Source: Paracoccaceae bacterium (lineage in GTDB: Bacteria; Pseudomonadota; Alphaproteobacteria; Rhodobacterales; Rhodobacteraceae). From it: 64,000 nucleotides of DNA. Every line of letters begins with the position of its first letter. Position 1 is the stretch's first letter. The position numbers were made by a program, and so were the translations under genes. This document shows positions 1 to 10,924 of this stretch, piece after piece. The notes under the pieces were generated by a model, which was not told where the DNA came from, did no database searches, and saw only the letters and a program-made list of their open reading frames with translations. Where the stretch lies: the NCBI GenBank assembly GCA_021741245.1, contig JAIOYF010000005.1:124001-188000 (forward strand), read 5' to 3'.

Positions 1-281
1 TGAATCGTGGCGCGCGTCTGACCGAGTTGATGAAGCAGCCACAATATGCGCCGCTGACCAACGCGGAAATCGTCTGTGTGATCTATGCAGGCACCGCAGG
101 GTTCCTTGATAAGGTCGCTGTGAAAGACGTGGGTCGGTTCGAAGCCGGTCTTCTGTCGTTCCTGCGCAACCAGCGGAAGGACATCCTTGATTGGCTGACC
201 TCGGCTGACCCGAAAATCAAGGGCGCTGACGAAGAAAAGTTGAAGTCGGCAATCGCTGAATTCGCCAAATCTTTCGCTTAA
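1..281 (+). CDS. atpA: ATP synthase F1 subunit alpha, 3' end only
   Basis: This is the C-terminal part, about 92 residues, of the regulatory nucleotide-binding alpha subunit of F1 ATP synthase. The gene enters from outside the window; the reading frame is open from base 3 and ends with TAA at 281. The segment starting around [11 protein letters not shown] and continuing through [14 protein letters not shown] is the conserved C-terminal helical domain of alpha subunits. The atpG start lies 20 bases downstream, in the usual alpha-gamma-beta-epsilon order. The nucleotide-binding domains are not in view. Confidence 0.95.
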   Translation, partial: NRGARLTELMKQPQYAPLTNAEIVCVIYAGTAGFLDKVAVKDVGRFEAGLLSFLRNQRKDILDWLTSADPKIKGADEEKLKSAIAEFAKSFA

Positions 282-301
282 GCGTCTGAAAGGACAGGGA
301 T

Positions 302-2628
<2,327 letters not shown>

Positions 2629-2638
2629 GGGGGAATCG

Positions 2639-3031
2639 ATGGCAGTTCAGTTCGACCTCGTCAGCCCAGAACGGCGCCTTGCGTCGGTTCAGGCAACCGA
2701 GGTGCAGATCCCGGGCGCTGATGGCGACCTCACGGCGATGGAGGGGCATGCCCCCACCATCACCACGCTGCGTCCCGGTATCGTGCGGGCTGTGGCCTCT
2801 GACGGCACGAAGGCATTTGTCGTGGTCGGCGGGTTTGCCGAAATCACCTCGACAGGTGTGTCGGTTCTGGCTGAGCGGGCTGTTCCGATCGAAGAATCCA
2901 ATGGTTCTTTGATGGATGCGATCCTTGAAGAGGCGCGTGCCTTGGCATCGGCCGCTTTGCCCGAAGACAAGGACATGGCCGAGAAAATGGTCGCTGACGT
3001 GTTGGCCCTGCGGGCCCAGACCGGACACTAA
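2639..3031 (+). CDS. atpC: ATP synthase F1 subunit epsilon
   Basis: This is the regulatory and rotor-coupling subunit epsilon, 130 residues. An open frame extends further upstream into atpD, but the start was placed at ATG 2639 because a strong AAGGGGGA site lies just before it and the protein then begins MAVQFDLVSPERRL, the normal epsilon N-terminus. The N-terminal beta-sandwich is intact; the C-terminal helical part is of ordinary length. This is the last gene of the atp operon and is followed within 25 bases by an intrinsic terminator. Confidence 0.96.
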   Translation: MAVQFDLVSPERRLASVQATEVQIPGADGDLTAMEGHAPTITTLRPGIVRAVASDGTKAFVVVGGFAEITSTGVSVLAERAVPIEESNGSLMDAILEEARALASAALPEDKDMAEKMVADVLALRAQTGH

Positions 3032-3054
3032 GGCCTCGGTTAGAAACAAAATAT

Positions 3055-3083
3055 GGGCCTTGACGCAAGTCAGGGCCCTTTTC
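3055..3083 (+). terminator. Intrinsic terminator of the atp operon
   Basis: A 10-bp stem, GGGCCTTGAC with GTCAGGGCCC (one G-U pair), closes a GCAA tetraloop and is followed by TTTTC. It lies 24 bases after the atpC stop, in the position expected for the end of the operon. Confidence 0.9.
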
Positions 3084-3146
3084 ATTTATATGACTTCTTA
3101 TTGCCGACTCTTTGTTGAAATTTTGAGATGTGAAAGCAATGTGCAG

Positions 3147-3497
3147 ATGAGAAGATTTCCGACTGGCAGCTTTGGGATCGTCCAAGGCTCGCGCGTTTTG
3201 TTTGCCGATTACGCGGATGGGGGCGTGATGTGGACCGGTTCCGGCAGCCGAGAGTCCCGCCATATTGTAACCTTCAAGGAAACATTCCGCGATCTGCCTG
3301 CGGTGCATGTCAGCATTTCGATGTGGGACACCGACCATGAGAGCAACGCCCGCGTTGATCTGACTGCGGAAAATATCTCGGCATCTGGTTTTCATTTGGT
3401 CTTCAAAACCTGGTCTGACACCCGAATCGCCCGGTTGCGGGCTGACTGGATCGCATTCGGGTCAGTGCAGGATGAGGATGACTGGGACATCCTTTAG
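3147..3497 (+). CDS. H-type lectin domain protein
   Basis: This 116-residue protein matches the H-type lectin fold (the Helix pomatia agglutinin family). It has a strand rich in aromatic residues (VLFADYADGG), then VTFKETFRDLPAVHVSI, NARVDLTAENISASGF, and FKTWSDTRIARLRADWIAFG, the characteristic end of the domain. It consists of this single domain with no signal peptide. ATG 3147 was chosen because the domain begins right after it; in-frame alternatives are GTG 3141 and ATG 3090. Sitting directly downstream of atpC is a context I recall for Rhodobacteraceae. Carbohydrate ligand and role are unknown. Confidence 0.8.
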   Translation: MRRFPTGSFGIVQGSRVLFADYADGGVMWTGSGSRESRHIVTFKETFRDLPAVHVSISMWDTDHESNARVDLTAENISASGFHLVFKTWSDTRIARLRADWIAFGSVQDEDDWDIL

Positions 3498-3645
3498 GTT
3501 GATTGGCGAGTGGGGAGTATTGATTGCGGTTTAAATTTGGCGTTTTTGCCAAGGTGTGGACCCAATTCCGTGGATTTTTTGTTGTCGCAGAAAAACGGTG
3601 GATGTTAAATTTACTTGTTTTTCGGATAAATTTTAGGAGCCACGT

Positions 3646-4251
3646 ATGAAAATGTTCAAAATTCTTCCCATCGCTGTCGCTGCACTTCTTACAGCAGGAA
3701 CCGCTTCGGCAGCCATCGTTTCTTTTTCAGCAACAGTTAACGAGATCTCTGCCCCTGCAGCTGTCACCAATGGCGGTCCGGGCAGCAACACCCATATTCT
3801 GGCATTTAACGAGGCCCAGAATTACCTGCTTAGTGCCGATTTGCAGACAGATTCGGGCGTCATTTCATCCGGCACGCGGATCAGCAGCCATATGGTTTTC
3901 TTGAACCGAGCAACAGGGAACTCAAGTTTGTCGCGGTCTGGCACCGTCACGTTTTCTGAAATGATCCTTGGCACGATGACGTCCCTAAACGGCAGCTTGC
4001 TCGCGCTGTCCGATTACCTAGGCAGCCCGACGACCTATACCAACTTCAACAATCGCGGGCTGGAAGCCGACGACACCAGCACCTTTGCGATCGATACCCT
4101 TTCGGTTTCGCTGTCTGTTACGCAGCCTGGCGACTGGATCCGTGTGATCACGGAGGCGCCTGTGCCGGTGCCGGTTCCGGCATCATTCGCGCTGATGGGG
4201 CTGGGCCTTGCGTCCTTGGCCGGACTGCGCCGCCGCCGTAAATCGGCCTAA
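3646..4251 (+). CDS. Secreted protein with VPLPA/PEP-CTERM-type sorting tail
   Basis: This 201-residue exported protein has an N-terminal signal peptide (about residues 1-22, ending TASA-A). Its central region is rich in Ser, Thr and Asn. The C-terminal tail (last 27 residues) consists of VPVPVPAS, a hydrophobic helix with Gly-Leu repeats, and a basic RRRRKSA end. That tripartite tail is the hallmark of PEP-CTERM-like proteins, here the VPLPA variant recognised by exosortase-type enzymes in Gram-negative bacteria. The middle resembles no family I recognise. The gene is monocistronic, preceded by about 150 bases of AT-rich DNA and followed by a terminator. No exosortase gene is in the window. 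Confidence 0.75.
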   Translation: MKMFKILPIAVAALLTAGTASAAIVSFSATVNEISAPAAVTNGGPGSNTHILAFNEAQNYLLSADLQTDSGVISSGTRISSHMVFLNRATGNSSLSRSGTVTFSEMILGTMTSLNGSLLALSDYLGSPTTYTNFNNRGLEADDTSTFAIDTLSVSLSVTQPGDWIRVITEAPVPVPVPASFALMGLGLASLAGLRRRRKSA

Positions 4252-4272
4252 GGCAGTCACCCAATATGAAAA

Positions 4273-4299
4273 GGCGCACGGGGTTCGTGCGCCTTTTTT
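4273..4299. terminator. Bidirectional terminator between VPLPA protein and prs
   Basis: An 8-bp perfect stem, GGCGCACG with CGTGCGCC, encloses a 5-base loop and is followed by six T on the + strand. Four A precede the stem, so the reverse strand also ends in a T run. It separates two converging genes. Confidence 0.88.
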
Positions 4300-4332
4300 C
4301 ATTTCTCAGGCGTGGCGCGGATGCGCCGGCTG

Positions 4333-5352
4333 TCAGCCGCGCTGATACATGCCTTCATAGATCGGAACCAATGTTTCCGTCTCAAACAGGCTGGACACCG
4401 ATGTGCCGTTCCAGATGTTGAGGATGGCCTGCGCAAACATCGGCGCGGTGGGGACCACGCGGATATTCGGGGCAGCCTTGACCTTTTCGCCTTGTTCGAT
4501 GGAGTCGGTGATAACCAAGGATTTCATGACCGAATTCTTGATCCGCTCCACCGCCGGGCCCGACAGAACACCGTGGGTGATATAGCTGTGAACCTCGGTC
4601 GCGCCGTTTTCCATCAGCACTTCGGCTGCCTTGCAAAGCGTGCCAGCGGTATCGCAGATGTCATCCACGATGATGCATTTTTTGCCGGCAACATCGCCGA
4701 TCACCGTCATACCGGCAATCTCTCCAGCCTTTTCGCGGCGCTTGTCGACGATGGCCAAGGGCGCGTTGATCCGCTTGGCCAGTTCGCGTGCACGTGCCAC
4801 GCCGCCGACGTCAGGGGAAATGACCATCAGCTGGTCCATCTGGCCCTTGAAGTGATGCTCGATATCCAGTGCAAACACGGGTGAGGCATAGAGGTTGTCG
4901 ACCGGGATATCGAAAAAGCCCTGAATCTGCGCTGCGTGAAGATCAAGGGTCAAAACCCGATCCACGCCCGAGGTTTCGATCAGGTTGGCGATCAGCTTGG
5001 CCGAAATCGGCGTGCGCGCCTTGGCACGGCGATCTTGGCGGGCATAGCCGAAATAGGGGATCACAGCGGTGATGCGGGACGCAGAGGAGCGGCGCAGGGC
5101 GTCGGTGATGATCAAGAGTTCCATCAGGTTATCGTTGGCGGGGTTCGACGTCGGCTGAATGACATACATGTCTTCGCCCCGCACATTCTCGAACACCTCG
5201 ACAAAGATTTCCTGATCGTTGAACCGTTCGACACGGGCATCGACAAGGCTGACGGACATGCCGCGATGAACCGACATTCTTCGCGCGATGGCCTTTGCCA
5301 AGGTCATGTTCGAATTGCCGGAAATAAGCTTGGGTTCTGTGATTGCGGGCAT
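4333..5352 (-). CDS. prs: Ribose-phosphate pyrophosphokinase
   Basis: This enzyme makes 5-phosphoribosyl 1-diphosphate (PRPP) from ribose 5-phosphate and ATP, feeding nucleotide, histidine and tryptophan synthesis. The protein has 339 residues. The catalytic region [11 protein letters not shown] is at about residues 137-147, and the PRPP-binding loop [10 protein letters not shown] at 229-238. RYARQDR-type ATP-site residues appear as [11 protein letters not shown] at 101-111. A CGGAG site precedes the ATG. It is transcribed divergently from the isomerase gene at 5445 with 92 bases between them. Confidence 0.97.
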   Translation of the reverse strand: MPAITEPKLISGNSNMTLAKAIARRMSVHRGMSVSLVDARVERFNDQEIFVEVFENVRGEDMYVIQPTSNPANDNLMELLIITDALRRSSASRITAVIPYFGYARQDRRAKARTPISAKLIANLIETSGVDRVLTLDLHAAQIQGFFDIPVDNLYASPVFALDIEHHFKGQMDQLMVISPDVGGVARARELAKRINAPLAIVDKRREKAGEIAGMTVIGDVAGKKCIIVDDICDTAGTLCKAAEVLMENGATEVHSYITHGVLSGPAVERIKNSVMKSLVITDSIEQGEKVKAAPNIRVVPTAPMFAQAILNIWNGTSVSSLFETETLVPIYEGMYQRG

Positions 5353-5444
5353 GTTCTACTCCGGGGGCCACGGATTCGGATCGTTGACACCGCTTATCAC
5401 CCGGATAGGGTCTTGCAAACCGAACCAAAAGGACAGCGGGCGAA

Positions 5445-6041
5445 ATGGCACATATTGACTACTTTTTTGCGACGGTTTCCCCCTATACCTACCTTGCCGG
5501 AACCCGGCTGGAAGAAATCGCCCATAAGTATGGCGCAACGGTCGCCTACAAGCCCTTGGATGTTCTGACACTGTTTTCGCGCACAGGCGGTGTGAAGCCC
5601 GCAGAGCGCCATGAAAGCCGCAAGGAATACCGCCTGCAAGAATTGCGTCGTCAGGCGGCCAAGGCCGACCTGAAGCTCAACCTGCAGCCGATGTTCTGGC
5701 CCACCAATCCTGCGCCCTCGTCCTATGCGATCATCGCGGCAGCCATGGCGGGCGGGGGCGATCTTGGCGGGCTCGTGCATGGCTATTGCCGGGCCTGCTG
5801 GGCCGAGGAGCGCAATATTGCCGAGGATGAAGTGGTGCGGGATGTTTTGGCCGCGCATGGCTTTGACCCGAAACTTGCAGACAGCGGTCTGCTGCTGGGG
5901 GCTGAAACCTATGCGAATAACCTTGAAGAAGCGGTGTCTCGCGGTGTATTCGGCGCACCGTTCTATATCGTGGGGCAAGAGCGGTTCTGGGGGCAGGATC
6001 GGTTGGATGATCTTGACCTGCACCTTGCCGGAAAGCTGTAA
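5445..6041 (+). CDS. 2-hydroxychromene-2-carboxylate isomerase family (DsbA-like)
   Basis: This 198-residue cytoplasmic protein has the thioredoxin/DsbA-like fold of 2-hydroxychromene-2-carboxylate isomerase (NahD) and kappa-class glutathione transferase. Visible family features are the N-terminal DYFFATVSPYTYLAG with the catalytic-type Ser, the LNLQPMFWPTNPAPSSYAI segment, and the cis-Pro-like GVFGAPFYIV near the C-terminus. NahD acts in naphthalene breakdown, but these chromosomal copies usually occur without a naphthalene pathway, so the true substrate is unknown. The hydrolase gene at 6048 follows after six bases and is probably cotranscribed. Confidence 0.85.
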   Translation: MAHIDYFFATVSPYTYLAGTRLEEIAHKYGATVAYKPLDVLTLFSRTGGVKPAERHESRKEYRLQELRRQAAKADLKLNLQPMFWPTNPAPSSYAIIAAAMAGGGDLGGLVHGYCRACWAEERNIAEDEVVRDVLAAHGFDPKLADSGLLLGAETYANNLEEAVSRGVFGAPFYIVGQERFWGQDRLDDLDLHLAGKL

Positions 6042-6047
6042 CACACG

Positions 6048-6881
6048 ATGCCTGAAGATCTGACACATGCGCGCCCGATCCGGGCCGATCTGCCGACGCG
6101 GGTCTGGAACCGTGGGGGCGACCGGCCCGTACTGGCGCTGCATTGTTCATTGGCCCATGCCGGGGCATGGGCAGGGCTGGCAGAGAGGTTGACAGGTCTG
6201 TCGATCACCGGGTTCGACCAGATCGGTCACGGTCGCGCTGCGGATTGGGATGGGGCGGCCGATTTGCACGGTCTGACGACCCGTCAAGCGATTGATCTTG
6301 CAGAAGACCTCGGGCAGGGAGAGGCGATTGATCTGTTTGGCCATTCCTTTGGCGGCACGGTTGCCTTGCGTGTGGCGATGGAGCGGCCTGATCTGGTGCT
6401 CAGCCTGACCTTGGTGGAGCCCGTGATCTTTGCCGCCGCCAGATCAGCGGGGCATCCGGCCTATGCGCCATTTCGGGCAGAGCACATGGCCTTTGCCGAG
6501 GTTCTGCGTGCAGGCCGTCGGGTGGAGGCGGCCGAGATGTTTCACGCGGCTTGGGGCACGGGTGAGGCGCTGGCCAACCTGCCAGAGCGTCCGCGCCAAT
6601 ATATCATCGACCGAATCCATCTGATCGTCGCGCAAAACCCGGTTCTGCTGGACGACGCAGCGGGGCTTTTGACTTATCAGGGATTGGAATCCATCGGCGT
6701 GCCGGTCTTGTTGATCGAAGGGGCCGACAGCCCCCCGATCATCGATGCGGTTCAGACGGAACTTGATCGCAGGATTTGCCAATCAACCCGCCTGATCGTT
6801 CCGGGCGCAGGTCACATGGTGGCCATTACCCACCCCGATGCCATTGCGGGCCGGGTGCAAGCGCATCTGGATGGCTGCTAG
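6048..6881 (+). CDS. Alpha/beta hydrolase
   Basis: This 277-residue serine hydrolase has the nucleophile elbow GHSFGG (Ser at about 100), an acid candidate in LLIEGADS and the catalytic His in GAGHMVAITHP. No signal peptide is present. The substrate cannot be told from sequence. It begins six bases after the isomerase stop, so the pair probably forms an operon for turnover of a small organic compound; that link is inference. It converges on the aldolase gene whose stop is at 6888. Confidence 0.85.
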   Translation: MPEDLTHARPIRADLPTRVWNRGGDRPVLALHCSLAHAGAWAGLAERLTGLSITGFDQIGHGRAADWDGAADLHGLTTRQAIDLAEDLGQGEAIDLFGHSFGGTVALRVAMERPDLVLSLTLVEPVIFAAARSAGHPAYAPFRAEHMAFAEVLRAGRRVEAAEMFHAAWGTGEALANLPERPRQYIIDRIHLIVAQNPVLLDDAAGLLTYQGLESIGVPVLLIEGADSPPIIDAVQTELDRRICQSTRLIVPGAGHMVAITHPDAIAGRVQAHLDGC

Positions 6882-6887
6882 GCCCGC

Positions 6888-7913
6888 TTAGAACGCGGCC
6901 AGAAAGCGATCAACGTCATCTGCAGTCGTCGACCATGAGGTGACCAGACGCGCAGCCTCGCGCCCCTGTGGCGCGGGAAAGGGGTAATAGACCGCACCTG
7001 CCGCCTTTAGCCGCGCATGGGTTCCGGCAGTCCACTCGGGGAACATCATGTTCGCCTGAACCGGATGCCATTGGCGAAGGCCGTCAACCTGCGTCAAACC
7101 CTTGGCAAGCCGTGCGCCCATGTCATTGGCGTGGCGCGCAAGATCAAGCCAGAGGTCGTCTTGCAGATACCCCTGCATCTGCGCGGCCAAGTAGCGGTTC
7201 TTGGATGGCAAATGACCCGCCCGTTTGCGCCGCAACTGGAATTCCCAATCCTTTGCCGGATCAAAGATCACCACAGCCTCAACCCCAAGGCAGCCATTCT
7301 TTGTGCCGCCAAAGGAGACAACGTCGATCCCGGCTTTCCATGTCATCTCGGCGGCGGTGGACCCGGTGGCAACAAGGGCATTGGCAAAGCGTGCGCCGTC
7401 CAGATGGCAAGGCATGCCATGCGCCTTGGCCACAGCGGTCAGGGCGGCAACTTCGGCCGGGGTATAGACCGTGCCTGCCTCGGTGACATTGGTGATCGAC
7501 AAAGCGCCGCGTTGCACGCCATGCACAACGCCTTGGGCCACACCCTTCAGCGCCGCTGACAGGGTTTCGGGCAACATCTTGCCATGTGCCCCGTCAACCA
7601 ACACCAACTTGGCCCCATTGGTAAAGAACTCCGGCGCGCCGCATTCGTCATCCGCGATATGCGCATGGCGGTGGCACAGAACCGTCTGCCACGGTTGGAC
7701 GAGGGTGGCGAGGGCAAGGGAATTTGCCGCCGTGCCGGTCGAGACAAGGTGAACAATGGCCTCTGGGGCCTCGAACGCCTCCCGGACAAGCCGCGTCACC
7801 TCGGCCATGATCGCGTCGTTGCCATAGCCCATTGCATAGCCATCATTGGCGGTCAGCACCGCTTGCATGACCGCAGGTGCGGCGGCCGATGTATTGTCAG
7901 AGGCAAAGAACAT
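6888..7913 (-). CDS. ltaE: Low-specificity L-threonine aldolase / beta-eliminating lyase
   Basis: This PLP-dependent enzyme cleaves L-threonine or allo-threonine to glycine and acetaldehyde. It has 341 residues. The phosphate-binding STGTAAN is at 58-64, the PLP-ring Asp in LDGAR at 171-175 and the Schiff-base lysine in SFGGTKNG at 205. Its ATG overlaps the stop of the upstream ycgN gene by one base (TGATG), so translation is coupled. The related beta-eliminating lyases share the fold, so exact specificity is a family-level inference. Confidence 0.88.
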   Translation of the reverse strand: MFFASDNTSAAAPAVMQAVLTANDGYAMGYGNDAIMAEVTRLVREAFEAPEAIVHLVSTGTAANSLALATLVQPWQTVLCHRHAHIADDECGAPEFFTNGAKLVLVDGAHGKMLPETLSAALKGVAQGVVHGVQRGALSITNVTEAGTVYTPAEVAALTAVAKAHGMPCHLDGARFANALVATGSTAAEMTWKAGIDVVSFGGTKNGCLGVEAVVIFDPAKDWEFQLRRKRAGHLPSKNRYLAAQMQGYLQDDLWLDLARHANDMGARLAKGLTQVDGLRQWHPVQANMMFPEWTAGTHARLKAAGAVYYPFPAPQGREAARLVTSWSTTADDVDRFLAAF

Positions 7914-8365
7914 CAGGGTTTCTCCTCGATCACGTAGTCTTCCCAGTCATCTTCATGCACCTCAAACTCTGGCACCGTCCAACCGCGCACAGACATGCCT
8001 GCCTGATGCGTGCTTTCGGGATCACCGGTCAGCAAGGGGTGCCATTCGGGCAGGTTTTCCCCCTCATACAACAGGCGATAGGCGCAGGTGCGGGGCATCC
8101 AATACGCGATCTTCGGCAATGACTTGGGCGAGATTTGCACACAATCGGGCACAAACTGGCGACGGATCGAATACTGCGTGCAGCGACAGGTGTCCCCATC
8201 CAGCAGCTTGCAGGCCACACGGGTATATTCCACCTCGCCGGTGTCTTCATATTCGATCTTGTTCAGGCAGCATTTGCCACAGCCATCGCACAAGGCCTCC
8301 CACTCGGTGGGGGTCATCTTGGCGAGGGGGACGGTTTCCCAATAGCGGGGGCGCAGTTTTTCCAT
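7913..8365 (-). CDS. YcgN/UPF0260 family cysteine-cluster protein
   Basis: This 150-residue cytoplasmic protein has the cysteine cluster of the YcgN/UPF0260 family: CDGCGKCC near residue 28, then further Cys residues in ACKLLDGDTCRC and FVPDC. The arrangement suggests a bound metal or iron-sulfur cluster, but function is not established for the family. The gene overlaps ltaE by one base. About 110 bases separate it from the upstream ribF stop. Confidence 0.88.
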   Translation of the reverse strand: MEKLRPRYWETVPLAKMTPTEWEALCDGCGKCCLNKIEYEDTGEVEYTRVACKLLDGDTCRCTQYSIRRQFVPDCVQISPKSLPKIAYWMPRTCAYRLLYEGENLPEWHPLLTGDPESTHQAGMSVRGWTVPEFEVHEDDWEDYVIEEKP

Positions 8366-8478
8366 GGCGCGGAAAGTGGCTGTTCTGCGGAGAAAAGAAA
8401 AGGGGCAAAGCAGTGGATTTTGGAACAGGCGAGCGTAGCAGAAGGTGGCAGGCGGCCCAAAAGCCGCGCGGCCCGGCT

Positions 8479-9405
8479 CTAAAGCGCGGTCAGGATCTGA
8501 CGCGCCTGTTGGCAGTCGGCCTCCATCTGGGCAATCAGCGCGGGAAGTCCGTCAAACTTCAATTCGGGCCGCAGATACTCCACAAAGGCAATCGAGAGGT
8601 GCTGGCCGTAGAGGTCGCCCTTGAAGTCAAAGAGGAAGGTTTCAAGGTTTGGCTGATTAACGCCGAACATCGGGCGGACGCCAAGGCTGGCCGCGCCGTT
8701 GTAGCTGCCCTTGTTCGGCCCGGTCAGGACATCGACCTTGACCGCATAAACCCCGTGGCGTGGCAGGTGCAGGCCCGCCACCGACATATTCGCGGTTGGA
8801 TAGCCCAGTTCGCGCCCGCGCTTTTCACCGTGGATCACCTCGCCCTCGATCCGGTGCCAATGGCCAAGCATGGCCGCAGCATCGCGGGGGCGGCCATCGG
8901 TCAGGGCGGTGCGGATCGCGGTTGAAGAGATCGCCGTGCCATCATTTGCCACAAGCGGGGCGATGGTCGTCTCAAATCCGTGTTTTTGGCCAAGGGCTTG
9001 CAGGTCAGCCGCCGTGCCTGCGCGACCCTTGCCAAAGCAAAAATCGGCCCCGATGACAACGTGGCGGATCCCAAGGCCATCGGCCAGAATATCGCGCACA
9101 AAGGCCTCGGGGCCTAGGGTTGCAAGCTGTTTGTCGAAGGGCAGTTGGAACAAATGCTTTACCCCCAGTTTCGCCAGCCGATTGGCCCGCGCCTCGGCGT
9201 TCATCAACCGAAACGGTGCGGAGTCGGGGGCAAAGACTTGGCGGGGGTGGGGTTCGAAGGTGATGATCCCCAAGGGGCCATGGGAGCGGGCCATGTCAAT
9301 AACCGCGCGGTGGCCCAGATGCACACCGTCAAAGTTTCCTAATGCGCAAGACGTGCCGCGCGCCGAGGCGTCGATGCCCTGCCAGTGATCGTGAACCTGC
9401 ATCAT
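8479..9405 (-). CDS. ribF: Bifunctional riboflavin kinase / FAD synthetase
   Basis: This enzyme converts riboflavin to FMN and then to FAD. The 308-residue protein has the N-terminal adenylyltransferase motif GNFDGVHLGH (23-32), then FCFGKGRAGT (122-131) and ISSTAIR (159-165), and the C-terminal kinase motif GYPTANM (201-207). Two adjacent ATG codons exist (9405 and 9402); the GGGGA directly before them favours the second. It works with the riboflavin genes at 58-61 kb. Confidence 0.96.
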   Translation of the reverse strand: MMQVHDHWQGIDASARGTSCALGNFDGVHLGHRAVIDMARSHGPLGIITFEPHPRQVFAPDSAPFRLMNAEARANRLAKLGVKHLFQLPFDKQLATLGPEAFVRDILADGLGIRHVVIGADFCFGKGRAGTAADLQALGQKHGFETTIAPLVANDGTAISSTAIRTALTDGRPRDAAAMLGHWHRIEGEVIHGEKRGRELGYPTANMSVAGLHLPRHGVYAVKVDVLTGPNKGSYNGAASLGVRPMFGVNQPNLETFLFDFKGDLYGQHLSIAFVEYLRPELKFDGLPALIAQMEADCQQARQILTAL

Positions 9406-9440
9406 TCCCCGGTCTGAGACGCCCGGTTGCCCGTCGCCCC

Positions 9441-9884
9441 TTAGTCGAACTTGCGGCTTGGCGCCAGAACCAGCGCCTCACCCTTCAACACCAACGTTTT
9501 ACCTACCGATGCATGGGTTTCAAGGGTCACTCGCCGTTTAGAATGGTCAATGGCCAAAACGGTGACTTCGGCGCGGACGGTGTCGCCGGGGCGGACGGGG
9601 GCCAGAAATCTTAGGGATTGTCCAAGATAAACAGTGCCATGGCCCGGAAGCTGTTCACCGATCACGGCCGAAATCAGGCCTGCGGTCAGCATTCCGTGGG
9701 CGATGCGCCCCTCAAAAATCGTGTCTTGGGCATAGCTGTCGTCAAGGTGCACGGGGTTGCAGTCGGTCGAAACCTCGGCAAACAGTTCGATGTCGCGGTC
9801 GGTGATCTGTTTGACCAGATACCGCGACATGCCGATTTCCAAGTCTTCGATGCAGATCGTGCCGCGGGGCATGTTATCGAGCAT
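9441..9884 (-). CDS. MaoC-like (R)-specific enoyl-CoA hydratase
   Basis: This 147-residue hot-dog-fold protein of the MaoC family hydrates trans-enoyl-CoA to (R)-3-hydroxyacyl-CoA. The hydratase dyad region DCNPVHLDDSYA is present, with the catalytic Asp and His and the GRIAHGMLTAGLIS helix behind it. Such proteins (PhaJ type) link beta-oxidation to polyhydroxyalkanoate. The open frame continues upstream to 10025; the start at 9884 was chosen because an AGGGA site precedes it and the domain starts there (ATG 9872 is the alternative). It is probably cotranscribed with the HAD gene upstream. Confidence 0.85.
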   Translation of the reverse strand: MLDNMPRGTICIEDLEIGMSRYLVKQITDRDIELFAEVSTDCNPVHLDDSYAQDTIFEGRIAHGMLTAGLISAVIGEQLPGHGTVYLGQSLRFLAPVRPGDTVRAEVTVLAIDHSKRRVTLETHASVGKTLVLKGEALVLAPSRKFD

Positions 9885-10008
9885 TTTGGCGAATCCCTGC
9901 TGAGGTTGCCTGACCATAGCAAATGCCGCATCGCAGCGCAATTCTGTTGCGCAAGTTATTTCCGATTTTTTGCCGTTCTGCGCAATAATGTTACGCAACG
10001 ATTGGACG

Positions 10009-10884
10009 TTAGCTGAGGTGACCAATCGAGAAGGTTGCCGAAAGCTGCTGTTTGGCCAGCCATGCCTCTAGTAAGTCTTTGTTCGGATTAGAGGAATCTT
10101 CGCCAAACTCTTTTGCGGCGATGCCGCCCGCAACAAAGAGCGTATCCAGCCCTTCGGCCAGACCGCCCTGCACATCGGTGCCGATCCCATCGCCGACGCA
10201 GAGGATGCGCGGATCGTCCATCCCAAGCCTGCGGCGGGCGAGGTCATAGATCGGGGGGTGCGGTTTGCCAAAATACAGCGCCTCGGCCCCCATTTCCTCA
10301 TAGGCCTGCGCAAGGGCACCCGCGCAGTAAAGGCGGCGGTGGCCCATATCGACGATCAGGTCAGGATTGGCGCAAAGCATCTTTAAGCCTTTGGTTTTGC
10401 TAAGTAAAAGTTGGGCACGGTAGTCATCTGGTGTCTCGGTCAGATCATCGGCGAGGCCGGTGCAGACGATCCCCTCGGCCTCTGCCAAGGGTACGCGGGT
10501 CAGGGTAACGCTGGCGGCAAGGGTGGCCAGATCCTCTTCAAAATCGGTAAAGAAAACCTCGTCCTTGGGTGCGCCGATGTGGTGGATGCGGGTGCCAACC
10601 GCGCCCGAAAGCATTGCGTATTGCGTGGCATCGCCCGAGGTGGCGATATCGTCCCACGTGTCACGCGGCAGGCCCATGCCATCCAACTGTTTGATAACGC
10701 TTGACTTTGGGCGGGGTGCGTTGGTCACTAGGATCACGCGGCCACCGCCCGCGCGGAAGGATTGCAGTGCCGTTACTGCTGCTGGAAAGGGGGTGATGCC
10801 ATTGTGCAGACAGCCCCAAAGATCGCAAAACAGCGCGTCATATTGCGCGGCGATATCGGAAAGGGAGCGGATGATCTGGGTCAT
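10009..10884 (-). CDS. TIGR01459-type HAD-IIA phosphatase
   Basis: This 291-residue hydrolase belongs to the HAD superfamily class IIA, the NagD/phosphoglycolate phosphatase-like branch (TIGR01459 type, by recall). Motif I is FCDLWGCLHNG, where the second Asp of the usual DxD is replaced by Trp. Motif II is VTNAPRP; the LYFGKPHPPIYDLA and CVGDGIGTDVQGG segments carry the lysine and the acidic metal ligands. The open frame extends to 11151, but ATG 10884 with GAAAGG upstream gives the family N-terminus. The substrate is unknown. A phased repeat array lies about 40 bases upstream of the start. Confidence 0.85.
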   Translation of the reverse strand: MTQIIRSLSDIAAQYDALFCDLWGCLHNGITPFPAAVTALQSFRAGGGRVILVTNAPRPKSSVIKQLDGMGLPRDTWDDIATSGDATQYAMLSGAVGTRIHHIGAPKDEVFFTDFEEDLATLAASVTLTRVPLAEAEGIVCTGLADDLTETPDDYRAQLLLSKTKGLKMLCANPDLIVDMGHRRLYCAGALAQAYEEMGAEALYFGKPHPPIYDLARRRLGMDDPRILCVGDGIGTDVQGGLAEGLDTLFVAGGIAAKEFGEDSSNPNKDLLEAWLAKQQLSATFSIGHLS

Positions 10885-10924
10885 GGAATGGGCCTTTCGG
10901 AGCGAAACGGGGCGATGCGCCTTG

